This document shows positions 9,900 through 20,795 of a DNA stretch of 33,755 bases, piece by piece (position 1 is the first letter of the stretch; each line of letters begins with the position of its first letter). This DNA comes from Helicobacter sp. MIT 00-7814 (GTDB lineage: Bacteria; Campylobacterota; Campylobacteria; Campylobacterales; Helicobacteraceae), in the NCBI RefSeq assembly GCF_003364115.1, contig NZ_NXLL01000023.1, positions 1-33,755 of the forward strand, written 5' to 3'. The notes beneath the pieces are model-generated. The model had not been told where the DNA came from. It was given only the letters and a program-made list of their open reading frames with translations, and made no database searches. Made by a program: the position numbers and the translations under genes.

Positions 9900-10421
9900 T
9901 TACTTTTTGGCGTTTTGAATGCTAGTTTCTAGAATCTGCTTTGCGTCGTCTATCCCTTTAAAATCCTTTACTTTCACCCATTTGTTTGGCTCTAGGATTT
10001 TATAAGTTTCAAAGAAATTTTTAATCCTATCAAGCGTGATTTGTGGCAAATCTTGGTAGGTTTGGATTTTCTCATAACGAGGATCGATTTTTGAAACCGG
10101 CACGCTTAGCAGCTTTTCGTCCATTCCGCTTTCATCTTCCATTATCAGCACGCCAACCAGTCGGCATTTAATCACGCTTCCAGCTTGCAATGGATACTCG
10201 TTTAGCACAAGCACATCTACAGGATCGCCATCATCTGCGAGCGTATTTGGCACAAAGCCATAGTTTGCCGGGTAAAACATCGCGCTATACATTACGCGAT
10301 CAACCACCACCGCGCCAGATTCTTTATCGACTTCGTATTTGATATTTGAGCCATAGGGGATTTCGATCACCGCGTTAATGGCGTCAGGGTTTGAGCCTAT
10401 TTTGATTTTGTCTAAGTTCAT
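9900..10421 (-). CDS. ppa: Inorganic pyrophosphatase
   Basis: Soluble family I enzyme hydrolysing pyrophosphate, pulling biosynthetic reactions forward. The chosen start at 10421 gives 173 residues beginning MNLDKIKIGSNP, the length of the H. pylori enzyme, with AAGGAG 7 bases upstream. The frame stays open to 10517, but those 32 extra residues are encoded in the adjacent structured repeat and look unrelated to the family, so that longer start is rejected. The metal-binding signature DDGDPVDVLVLNE is intact. H. pylori also has ppa close to adk and aspS. Confidence 0.96.
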   Translation of the reverse strand: MNLDKIKIGSNPDAINAVIEIPYGSNIKYEVDKESGAVVVDRVMYSAMFYPANYGFVPNTLADDGDPVDVLVLNEYPLQAGSVIKCRLVGVLIMEDESGMDEKLLSVPVSKIDPRYEKIQTYQDLPQITLDRIKNFFETYKILEPNKWVKVKDFKGIDDAKQILETSIQNAKK

Positions 10422-10445
10422 TGTGTTCTCCTTAATTCCTTTATA

Positions 10446-10713
10446 TTGTATCATCCGCGGGAATGAATCCCGCTTCGCCTCCGCTCCAGCTTCGCTTTCG
10501 CGTGCATATTTTACCATTTTTAGTTAGTCAGATTCTATAGATTCTCTTACGCGCTTTTGTGGTTTGAGAATCTAAGCCTTTAGATTGTATCACTTTGGCG
10601 AACAAGTCCGCCAAAGCTCCGCTTTCGCGTGCATATTTTACCATTTTTGGTTAGCCAGATTCTATAGATTCTCTAACGCACTTTTGCAGTTTGAGAATCT
10701 AAGCCTTTAGATT
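10446..10713. repeat. Tandem duplication of a structured intergenic unit (about 127-140 bp)
   Basis: Two head-to-tail units fill most of the 303-base gap between ppa and adk. Each starts TGTATCA, carries a perfect hairpin, then GCTTTCGCGTGCATATTTTACC, split here for length as GCTTTCGCG and TGCATATTTTACC, and ends in TTTAGATT. The flanks align with a period of 127 from 10494 and 10621. The hairpins differ in sequence: arms GCGGGA/TCCCGC (10457-10473) in unit one and CTTTGGCG/CGCCAAAG (10593-10616) in unit two. A second stem, TAGATTCTC/GAGAATCTA (10538-10574), is present in both units. Confidence 0.8.
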
Positions 10714-10724
10714 ACAACCAGATT

Positions 10725-11297
10725 CTATAATTTAGAGAGAATATGCGCGTTCATATCGCTCACAATCTCTTCTATCGTGCGCTCACCATTGATTTTGTGC
10801 AACAAGCCATCTTTGCTGTAAAATTCCTCTATCGCTTGAAGTGGCGCGAGATACACGCTCATGCGGTTATTGAAAACCTGTTCATTGTCATCAGCCCCAC
10901 GCGCGCGCCCTAGCACCCTATCGCGCGCCACTTGCTCGCTTACAACCACTTCGATGACGCTTTTTAGCCTCACATCATTGTGCGCCTTAAGTTCAGAATC
11001 TAGCGCCTCCATTTGCTCCACACTGCGCGGATAGCCATCGATTAAAATCACATCTTTTGGCGCATTTTTGATAGCCCCGACAATCGTGCTCACCACAATT
11101 TCAAGTGGCACGAGATTGCCCTTACTCACAAAGCTGTCAATAAGCTTGCCTCGCTCGCTTCCGCTTGCCACCTCTTCGCGCAATAAATCGCCTGTGGAAT
11201 AATGCACGATTTTATCAGCGTTATTTTTTGCGATAATCTGCGCGTCCGTAGTTTTCCCGCTGCCGGGCGCTCCGATGATTAAAAAAATCTGTTTCAT
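10725..11297 (-). CDS. adk: Adenylate kinase
   Basis: Balances AMP, ADP and ATP. The 190-residue protein has the P-loop GAPGSGKTT (9-17), [10 protein letters not shown], the AMP-binding DGYPRS, and a short LID region (RARGADDNE) without zinc cysteines, as in H. pylori Adk of 191 residues. Shine-Dalgarno GGAGG about 8 bases before the ATG. Only 26 bases separate it from aspS, so they form an operon; ppa lies beyond the repeat at 10446-10713. Confidence 0.97.
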   Translation of the reverse strand: MKQIFLIIGAPGSGKTTDAQIIAKNNADKIVHYSTGDLLREEVASGSERGKLIDSFVSKGNLVPLEIVVSTIVGAIKNAPKDVILIDGYPRSVEQMEALDSELKAHNDVRLKSVIEVVVSEQVARDRVLGRARGADDNEQVFNNRMSVYLAPLQAIEEFYSKDGLLHKINGERTIEEIVSDMNAHILSKL

Positions 11298-11323
11298 AAC
11301 CTGCCTCCTTGTTTGAAATGTGT

Positions 11324-13072
11324 TTAATTCTTTGGATTGCGCAATCGTATGTGCAATTCTCGCAACTGCGCCTCATCAACTTCGCTTGGCGCGCCCACAA
11401 GCAGACATGTAGCCTTTTGCGTCTTAGGGAATGCGATGACATCGCGCAACGACTCACTTTTACTCAAAAGCATAATAAGCCTATCAAAGCCTATCGCAAA
11501 GCCCCCATGCGGTGGCGCACCATAGCTTAGCGCCTCAAGCAAGAATCCAAAGCGCTCTTTTGCCTGCTCTTGCGAAATGTTAAGAAGCTTAAAGACTTCT
11601 TGCTGAATCTCATTTTTGTGGATTCTGATACTGCCACCGCCCAGCTCCACGCCATTTAGCACGATGTCATATGCGACTGATTGGATAGATTCTGCGTCGC
11701 TAGATTCCAAATTTTTTGGCATTGTGAAAGGGTGATGCAAGGCTGAAAGTGAGCCATCATCGTTGCGCTCAAACATTGGGAAATCAACCACCCACACAAA
11801 TTCTAGTTTTTGAGAATCTATCAGCCCAAAATCCTGCGCGATTTTAAGACGCAAGCGCCCCATATAATCCCACACGATTCTTTTATTCCCCGCGCCAAAG
11901 AAAATAATATCGCCCTTTTCCGCGCCCACGCGCTCTATCAAAGCCGAAAGGCTAGAATCTAGGAACTTCACAAGCGGACCTTTAAGCCCCTCATCTTTGA
12001 CTTGAATATACGCCAAACCTTTTGCGCCAAACTTACGCACAAACTCTTCCGCCTCGCCCAAAGTCTTGCGCGTGAAAAGAGAATCCCCACCTTTGACGCA
12101 TAGCGCTTTTATGCGGTTGTTTTTGCTATCTTTGGCGATATTTGCAAAAATCTCATTTGTGGAATCTAAAAACAAATCGCCCACTTCCACCAAAGGTAGC
12201 TCAAAGCGCAAATCTGGCTTATCGCTTCCATAAGTCTCCATCGCCTCGCTATAAGGCATACGCGCAAAAGGCGTGTGTATCTCCACGCCACTAGCGCTAA
12301 AAATATCTTTAAGTAGATTCTCGCACACTTCCATCACATCATTTTCATCGCAAAAGCTCATTTCCACATCGATTTGAGTAAATTCTGGCTGTCTGTCCGC
12401 GCGCAAATCCTCATCGCGGAAGCACTTTGCAATCTGAAAATATCTATCAAATCCGCCCACCATAAGCAATTGCTTGAAAAGTTGCGGGCTTTGTGGCAAG
12501 GCAAAAAACTGCCCGTCATGCACGCGCGAAGGCACGAGATAATCGCGCGCACCCTCTGGCGTGCTGGCTGTAAGTATAGGCGTCTCCACTTCCAAAAAGC
12601 CCATTTTTTGCAAAGAATTGCGCGCTGCGATCGCCACATCTGAGCGCAATTTAAAAATTTCAAAATTCTTACTCGCGCGCAAATCCAAATAGCGATATTT
12701 TAAGCGCAATTCTTCGCTTGTAGTAGTCGTGGCGTTAATATCAATTGGCGGTGTGAGCGATTTATTTTCAATAACAAGAGAATCTAGCACGATTTCTACC
12801 TTGCCACTTTTTAGCTTTGGATTTTCTAGCCCTTCACCGCGCGCGCGCACTTTCCCGCTGGCAATAAGCACAAATTCATCGCGCACGCTTGAAGCGATTT
12901 TATGCGCGCTAGAGTTTGGATCGCACACAAGTTGCACGATACCGCTTTTGTCTCGCAAGTCTAAAAACACCACACCACCATGATCGCGGTAGCTATTACA
13001 CCACCCGCACACGCGCACAGATTCTCCGATGAGTTTTTCGCTCACATCTGCGCAAAGATGAGTTCTATACAT
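11324..13072 (-). CDS. aspS: Aspartyl-tRNA synthetase, probably non-discriminating
   Basis: Class II synthetase. The 582 residues contain the N-terminal OB-fold anticodon domain (about 1-100), class II motif 1 region [20 protein letters not shown], motif 2 [18 protein letters not shown], a bacterial GAD insertion domain in the middle and motif 3 [14 protein letters not shown]. In Helicobacter this enzyme charges both tRNA-Asp and tRNA-Asn, the latter corrected by GatCAB; that is inferred from the lineage, not visible here. Shine-Dalgarno AAGGG before the ATG. First gene of the aspS-adk pair and 82 bases downstream of cheV. Confidence 0.97.
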   Translation of the reverse strand: MYRTHLCADVSEKLIGESVRVCGWCNSYRDHGGVVFLDLRDKSGIVQLVCDPNSSAHKIASSVRDEFVLIASGKVRARGEGLENPKLKSGKVEIVLDSLVIENKSLTPPIDINATTTTSEELRLKYRYLDLRASKNFEIFKLRSDVAIAARNSLQKMGFLEVETPILTASTPEGARDYLVPSRVHDGQFFALPQSPQLFKQLLMVGGFDRYFQIAKCFRDEDLRADRQPEFTQIDVEMSFCDENDVMEVCENLLKDIFSASGVEIHTPFARMPYSEAMETYGSDKPDLRFELPLVEVGDLFLDSTNEIFANIAKDSKNNRIKALCVKGGDSLFTRKTLGEAEEFVRKFGAKGLAYIQVKDEGLKGPLVKFLDSSLSALIERVGAEKGDIIFFGAGNKRIVWDYMGRLRLKIAQDFGLIDSQKLEFVWVVDFPMFERNDDGSLSALHHPFTMPKNLESSDAESIQSVAYDIVLNGVELGGGSIRIHKNEIQQEVFKLLNISQEQAKERFGFLLEALSYGAPPHGGFAIGFDRLIMLLSKSESLRDVIAFPKTQKATCLLVGAPSEVDEAQLRELHIRLRNPKN

Positions 13073-13154
13073 TGTTACCCTTTTTAGAAAATTTTATTTT
13101 TTATGCATTAAGCAAATTTAATTCGCAAAATTTCACTTCGCCAAAGCCTAGATT

Positions 13155-14105
13155 CTAGCTTTTTAGCAAGCGTTTAAGCGCCTGCTCTACTTCGATTGGA
13201 TTAGATTTTGTGATGAAAGCATCAGCTTTGAGCGCCTCTGCCATTTGTCTATTAGAATCTGAGCTCATAGATGAGTTTATAATCACAGGAATATGCGCTG
13301 TTTCTGGATTCTCTTTCACCCTTTTAAGCACTTCAAAGCCCGAAATCATCGGCATTTCAAGGTCTGTGATAATCGCGCCAACCATCTGCGCCACACCCGC
13401 ATTATTGAGATAATCCAAAAGCGCCTTGCCATTTGGAAAGGTAAAATACTGCAACTCAAGCCTTTCAATGATGTGCTGCAAGGATTTTGCTGCTGTTTTA
13501 GAATCTTCTGCCAAAAGCACGATTCTATTACTATGTATCGCGCTAATGCTTTCTAACTCTAGCTGGCGCGAAGCATCTTGCATTGGGAAAACATCAGCCA
13601 CCATACGCTCCACATCAAGGATTTGGATAACCGTGCCATCGTCATATTTTGTCGTGGCAGTCACTTTTGAGTTCCCATCAATGCCAAACTCACTGCCGAC
13701 ATTAACTTCACTCCAATTTTTTTGGATAATGCGCCTAACGCCTAGAATCTTTAGCCCAACGGTGTAATTTGAAAAATTACAAATCACTACAAGGCTTCTG
13801 TCATTTGGACTTTCAACAGAAAATGGACGCAAATCGCGGTTAGGCTCAGCTGGGTTGTAATACAACCACCTACGCATATCTACAAGCGGTATCGTCGTCC
13901 CGCGCACAGTGAGAAAGCCTAGCAATACGCCATCTTGTTGCCCTTCAGTCTCTGTCAGCACATCAGTATAGTAAATAATTTCTTTTACCTTAAAAACATT
14001 CATCGCATAAAGCTGGCTTTCCTTATCCTCTTCTTTTTCAAGCGTGAAACAAAGGAATTGCGCTTCGTTTTTTAAATGCAGCGTGGTATCAATATTATCT
14101 ATCAA
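13155..14105 (-). CDS. cheV: CheV-type chemotaxis coupling protein (CheW domain plus receiver)
   Basis: Links chemoreceptors to the CheA kinase and can be phosphorylated. The 316 residues comprise a CheW-like domain (about 15-170) and a C-terminal receiver domain (about 193-316) with acidic pocket E200-D201, phospho-acceptor D248 in ITDLEMP and conserved K300 in FITKSNP. The start is a TTG with AGGAG 7 bases upstream. Position next to ligA and aspS corresponds to H. pylori HP0616, one of three CheV paralogues there, which gives its probable orthology. Divergent from ligA. Confidence 0.94.
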   Translation of the reverse strand: MIDNIDTTLHLKNEAQFLCFTLEKEEDKESQLYAMNVFKVKEIIYYTDVLTETEGQQDGVLLGFLTVRGTTIPLVDMRRWLYYNPAEPNRDLRPFSVESPNDRSLVVICNFSNYTVGLKILGVRRIIQKNWSEVNVGSEFGIDGNSKVTATTKYDDGTVIQILDVERMVADVFPMQDASRQLELESISAIHSNRIVLLAEDSKTAAKSLQHIIERLELQYFTFPNGKALLDYLNNAGVAQMVGAIITDLEMPMISGFEVLKRVKENPETAHIPVIINSSMSSDSNRQMAEALKADAFITKSNPIEVEQALKRLLKS

Positions 14106-14163
14106 AGCAATCTCCTAAGGCGTATTTTGATAAGATTTAGCGAGTGGATAGCAAAAAATTGGC

Positions 14164-16317
<2,154 letters not shown>

Positions 16318-16357
16318 AATTAACAAATAAACTTCAATCAACAAACTTGTAAAGCAT

Positions 16358-17827
16358 CTACAAACTTTTCAAAAACGCCTCGAGTGCTTGCATTTCCTCT
16401 GTGCTTAGGTTTAGCGGTTTTATGAGATGTGTTTTTTGCGCTTTTGGCTCGCTAGATTCTAGGATTTTAACCTCTGGCACGGGAAACACCACATCATAGA
16501 GATGGATAACGCCTATTAAATTTGGCGAAATACCATTATGCATATATGGTGCGCTTTTGGCGACATTGATGAGTGAGGGCGTGCGGAATGCGCCGATATC
16601 CGCCATCTCCCCGCTCACCTCATAGCGCCCGAGATCCTGACTAGAGCGCCCATAGAGCGCAAGCCCAATATTGTGGTATTTACCATCGCTAAATCCCGCG
16701 CCATAATGGCAATTCATACAGCGCCCTTTAGTGCGGAAAATATGCAAACCATACAGCTCAAAATCATCTAATGCACTGTATTTGCCCTTTACAAAAGCAT
16801 TAAAGCGCGTATTTTGCGGGATTAAGCTGCGTTCATAAGTCGCAATCGCTTTGGCGATATTTTCAAAAGTCATAAGCGCTAGCGCCTCATTTTTTGCCGA
16901 TTGTGGCAGTGTGCGCGAGGCTTGTAGCCATTTTTTATCTATTACATTGAGTTGCGCTTTTGCCATATTCACCGGATCTTTTAGAGAATCTGCGCGCTCC
17001 TTTGGGCTTAATATTTTATGAAAGCTTGCCTCGCCAAAAAGCGCATTTGCCTGTGCGCGCACTTCTTCTTTTTGCTCCGGTGTGAGAAGGGCTAGATTGC
17101 TATGATCGTCTTTAGATTCTGGCGTATTTTTTGTGTTTTGCGGTGGATAAAGGCGCGCTTCAATATTTGGCTTTGGCGTTGGCTTGATAACCGGCGGCAA
17201 AGCATCGCTATAAAGCGCGCTCCAGCGACTTTTTTGCTCCTCATTGCCAAATGCCAAAATAAAATAACCATAATAAAGCGGATTTTCCCTCACCGCATTT
17301 TGCGCGATTTCTGGCGTGCTAGCCATTTCTATAGGATCGCTTAGCGGAAAAATCACTTGAGATTCTAGCCCGCTCACGCGCCCGTCCCAAAATAGCTCCT
17401 CAAAAAATGCGCTTGTTTCTATATTTGGCGCGTTTCTGCGTCCATGCGCGCGATCATGCCCGATACTCACCTTTAGCCCATCGCCAAAGCCAAGCTCGCT
17501 ATTATGGCACGAGCTACACGCGATTTGCCCGCTTTTTGAAAGCTTTGGATCATTGAAAAGCCTTTCGCCTAGTTGCGCTTTTTGCTCGCTGAAAGGGTTG
17601 GATTCTGGCGATGGAATAGATTCTGGCAATGCGCTTAGCTCCTGCCACTCCACACCTTCATCAATCTCTGGCTTCTCCCACTGTGCTATAGGCTTTGCAT
17701 ACATAGTGCGATATTTGGCATATGGATTCACATTTGCAAAATCCCTTGTATAGCACACCACAAGCCAAACAGCCACGCACACAGCAACCAACCCAACACC
17801 TAAAAACAAAATCTTTTTTGCCCGCAT
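16358..17827 (-). CDS. Membrane-anchored di-haem cytochrome c peroxidase family protein
   Basis: Periplasmic di-haem c protein of the CcpA/MauG superfamily, normally reducing hydrogen peroxide or oxidising a partner. The 489 residues begin with a membrane anchor (about 5-25); haem sites are CSSCH (104-108) and CMNCH (370-374), with a candidate axial Met at M429 in SAPYMHNG. Ordinary family members are about 340-350 residues. The excess is an N-terminal extension plus an insertion of roughly 110 residues (about 200-310), rich in Pro, Lys and Glu, between the two haem domains. The start has AAGGAAG at good spacing. It lies 51 bases behind a TonB receptor on the same strand, so it is probably co-transcribed and could act on the receptor's substrate. 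The exact reaction is unknown. Confidence 0.85.
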   Translation of the reverse strand: MRAKKILFLGVGLVAVCVAVWLVVCYTRDFANVNPYAKYRTMYAKPIAQWEKPEIDEGVEWQELSALPESIPSPESNPFSEQKAQLGERLFNDPKLSKSGQIACSSCHNSELGFGDGLKVSIGHDRAHGRRNAPNIETSAFFEELFWDGRVSGLESQVIFPLSDPIEMASTPEIAQNAVRENPLYYGYFILAFGNEEQKSRWSALYSDALPPVIKPTPKPNIEARLYPPQNTKNTPESKDDHSNLALLTPEQKEEVRAQANALFGEASFHKILSPKERADSLKDPVNMAKAQLNVIDKKWLQASRTLPQSAKNEALALMTFENIAKAIATYERSLIPQNTRFNAFVKGKYSALDDFELYGLHIFRTKGRCMNCHYGAGFSDGKYHNIGLALYGRSSQDLGRYEVSGEMADIGAFRTPSLINVAKSAPYMHNGISPNLIGVIHLYDVVFPVPEVKILESSEPKAQKTHLIKPLNLSTEEMQALEAFLKSL

Positions 17828-17878
17828 TTTTTCACTTCCTTAAAATGTCCTCTTAAAAGATTCTCTTGCAAGAGAATC

Positions 17879-20559
17879 TTAAAGTTTATAGCCTATTTGC
17901 ACCCATATTTGCCGCCCTAGCTCGTATGCCATTACAGCGGCATTGCTTGGGATTCCATACAAAAGCACTCCATCAGCGCCACTTAGCGTAGTTACATTTT
18001 TTGTATCAAGCAGATTGTAAATATCTACATTGACATAAAGAGTGTTTTTGCGCCATACATCTACTTCAAAGCCTAAGCGCATATCCCAAGTGAAAGCATT
18101 TGGGATTTTTTTGGTAGAGTAGGCATCACACCCGCCCAAATTTCCAGCGGTACAACCTCCGGTACCTGCCAAACTTTCCAACACCACGCGCTCCACACTT
18201 CCTCTATAGCGTAAAAAGTTGCTCCACACCCATTTTGTGCGCGAGATATTAAAGCTATGTGTAGTGTTTAGGCGTAGCGTCCAAGGTTGGTTGTAGTTTT
18301 GCGCTGGCATATTTGCGTAAGTTGTCACAGCACCATTATAAGCCACCGCATCACTAAGGCTATAATCCGCACTATGCGTATTAAAATTACGCTTTGTGTC
18401 ACTCCAATCAAGCGCTAAAAGATAATGGTGCCTAACTCCCTTTGTCTCAATAGGCGCGATATTTGACAAGCTTAGAGTAAAGATATTTGCGCGCGTCCTG
18501 CCACCATTTCCAAAATACTGCGTATTACCTTGCAAGATTGTATTTATTTGATCTTTGCCTTCTCTGTGGATATATTTTGCATTTGCGCTAAATAATCCAA
18601 AAAGATTTTGCGAGATTCCAAACATAAGTTCATCATCATAAGGCACATCAAGAGAATCCAGCCTATTACCTGTGGTTACGATACCATTGCTAAAGACTGG
18701 TGGCACAGGTCCAATCTGTGTGCAAGTCCCAGCTCCTGCCCATTCCTGCCATGCATCATTTACGCCACTGCGACAATATGCCACGCGAGAATTTATCGCA
18801 TCAGCATAGAATCTATATGCTAGCAAATTGCGTGAGTAGTAGCGATTTGCCCCAAAGGTAAATTGTGTCTTATAAGATTCTTCCCAAGGTGCAATGTAGC
18901 TTAGAGAAAATCGCGGGGCAAATTTATGCTTGTTCATATAATTATCCCCATCTAAACGCACACCAAGCCTAGCGTTCAAAGCTCCTCCGCTGCCTAAATC
19001 CGCATTTACATCATCTTCTGCATAAAGTCCATAGGTAGTGGTGCTAAAAGAGGTTTTACCTGCTTTAATTACGCCCATTCTTTGATAGTATTGTGTAGCA
19101 TTTGCTGAAATAAAACCAAAGCTATCAGGCAAACCATTCCAACTTTGTCCTGTTGGGATATTTGTTAAGCCATTACCATAAATATACATATGGGAATCCT
19201 CTATCCTATCGCGCGTCGCATCTTGGTAGATAGCTTCCGCTCCAACGCGAAAAGCATGCATTACAGCAAGAGCTTCAATTGGATTAAACTGCATATCGCT
19301 TTTTAAGGTAAGATTATTTTGAATCTGATCTACGCTACCAAATTGCCCCTCTGCGCCATTTAACATAGTGTAATAATTCACATCACTACGCCTTGAGTTC
19401 TCCAACCTTGAATATCCAAGCGATGTCGTCCATAAGCCTAAATCACTATTATAAAGCGCTTTTAGCCCACCTTGTAATCCCCCACTTCGCATGCGATAGC
19501 GCGAATTTTTGAAATTTGGCGTGAAGTAAGTATTATCCTGTGGCGCATAGGTGAGATTTGCCTCCAAAGTAAAGCGCTCGGTTGGGTTATAATGAAGTTT
19601 GATTAAATAATTATCACTCACGCGCTTTTGATCTTGCGTGAAAGTGCCAGCGTTGCTTGTATAGGTATTTGGCATGCTGGATCGCGCAGTAGAAAAGGCT
19701 GCAACAATGCCTAGATTTTTTGTCACATAACCTTCTACATTTGCGCGCAGTATATGCTTGCTGAAATCATCTTGATAGTTTTCATTTGTCCCATTTGCAA
19801 AGTTTGACATATAGCTGTCGTAGAGATGGTAGTTTGTTAGCTTATCTTGCGTGTATTGCCAAGATGCGCCAGCGTGCCAACCATCAGTGCGCGGTTTTCT
19901 GATATTTGCTTCTATCACACCTCCGCTAAAGCGTCCATACGCAGCGCTAATATTAGAATCTTGCACAACAATAGAATCTAAAAGGCTTGTATCAATATTT
20001 AGCCCCTGACTCATACCACCTCTTTGGCGTTGTTGCAGGTTAGTATTAGAGCCAGCGGGATCGAGATCGTTATTCATCTCAAAGCCATCAAGTTGGAAGC
20101 TATTTTGATATGGCACGCCACCGCTGATGCTGATATTTGCCGGGCTAATCTCCCCGGGCGTGGCTGAACTGCCAGAAGCATTGTTAAACTGCACATTTGG
20201 CAAAAGCTTCAAAATGCTTGTAATATCGCCATTGCCATTTGGATTAGATTCTATGACTGAGCGCGTGATTTCGCCAGCACTGCTTTGATAAGGAGACTGC
20301 GTCCTGCCATAAGCGGTTATTTTATTAAGCCTTACTTTATTTTCATCTGCATTTTGAGAATCTAAAGTATTTTGCATGCTTTGAGAATCCTGCTCTGCTG
20401 TATTTTGCGCAAGAATGAAGTCATACTTTTTGCCTTGAAGGCTGTATTGCCCCCCCCCCTATTAAGATTCTCTAAAGATTGAGAATCTGCATTGTGCGCG
20501 TGCAATATTTGAAACGCACACAAACTCAATAAAGTTGTATATGAGAAAACGCGACTCAT
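17879..20559 (-). CDS. TonB-dependent outer-membrane receptor, phase-variable and OFF in this sequence
   Basis: The gene is in two frames. From ATG 20559 (AGGAGGT upstream) a signal peptide (MSRVFSYTTLLSLCAFQILHA) leads to a run of ten G on the coding strand (20459-20450), after which the frame runs into a stop at 20362. The receptor body is in another frame, open downstream with its first ATG at 20377. Reading that frame back to the G-run gives QYSLQGKKYDFILAQ directly after it, so 8 or 11 G would join both parts into about 893 residues. The body has a plug domain (LPNVQFNN, ISISGG, FQLDGFEMNND, YGRFSGGVIE) and a long beta-barrel. Ligand unknown. A candidate Fur box precedes it, suggesting iron or haem control. 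Confidence 0.85.
20450..20459 (-). repeat. Poly-G (10) phase-variation tract
   Basis: Ten consecutive C on the plus strand, read as G in the receptor gene, at about codon 34 just behind the signal peptide. Tracts of this kind switch genes by slipped-strand mispairing in Helicobacter and Campylobacter. The present length is out of frame; 8 or 11 would be in frame. Confidence 0.9.
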
Positions 20560-20582
20560 GGTTGAAGTTACCTCCTGTTAAT

Positions 20583-20597
20583 TAATAATAATTCTTA
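20583..20597 (-). promoter_or_regulatory. Candidate Fur box of the first TonB receptor
   Basis: TAATAAT-A-ATTCTTA matches the Fur 7-1-7 repeat (TAATAAT, one base, ATTATTA) at 13 of 14 informative positions, about 24 bases upstream of the start codon. A second palindrome, CGGAA-TAT-TTCCG (20615-20627), lies just behind it and may be another operator. The rest of 20598-20795 is AT-rich with no gene. Confidence 0.5.
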
Positions 20598-20795
20598 CAA
20601 ATAGTAAAAACAGGCGGAATATTTCCGAGTATTAACTTAATATTTACTTAATTAATGAGTATTTTTGGCTCTTTTTTTGATTTTTTGAAAAAAGTGGGAT
20701 TTTACGAAAAGCTTTCATTATCAAATGTGAATCTTTTGAGTTTTTCGATAAAGCAAGGCAAGATTTTTTATTAAAATTTTTTCTTTAAAAGGTTA

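Noticed and set aside
10422-10517. A 32-residue N-terminal extension of inorganic pyrophosphatase
   Set aside because: It is encoded by the adjacent structured repeat, lacks family similarity, and the ATG at 10421 has AAGGAG and gives the H. pylori length.
10446-10713. CRISPR array
   Set aside because: Only two long units with nearly identical inner sequence; no short repeats separated by unique spacers and no cas genes.
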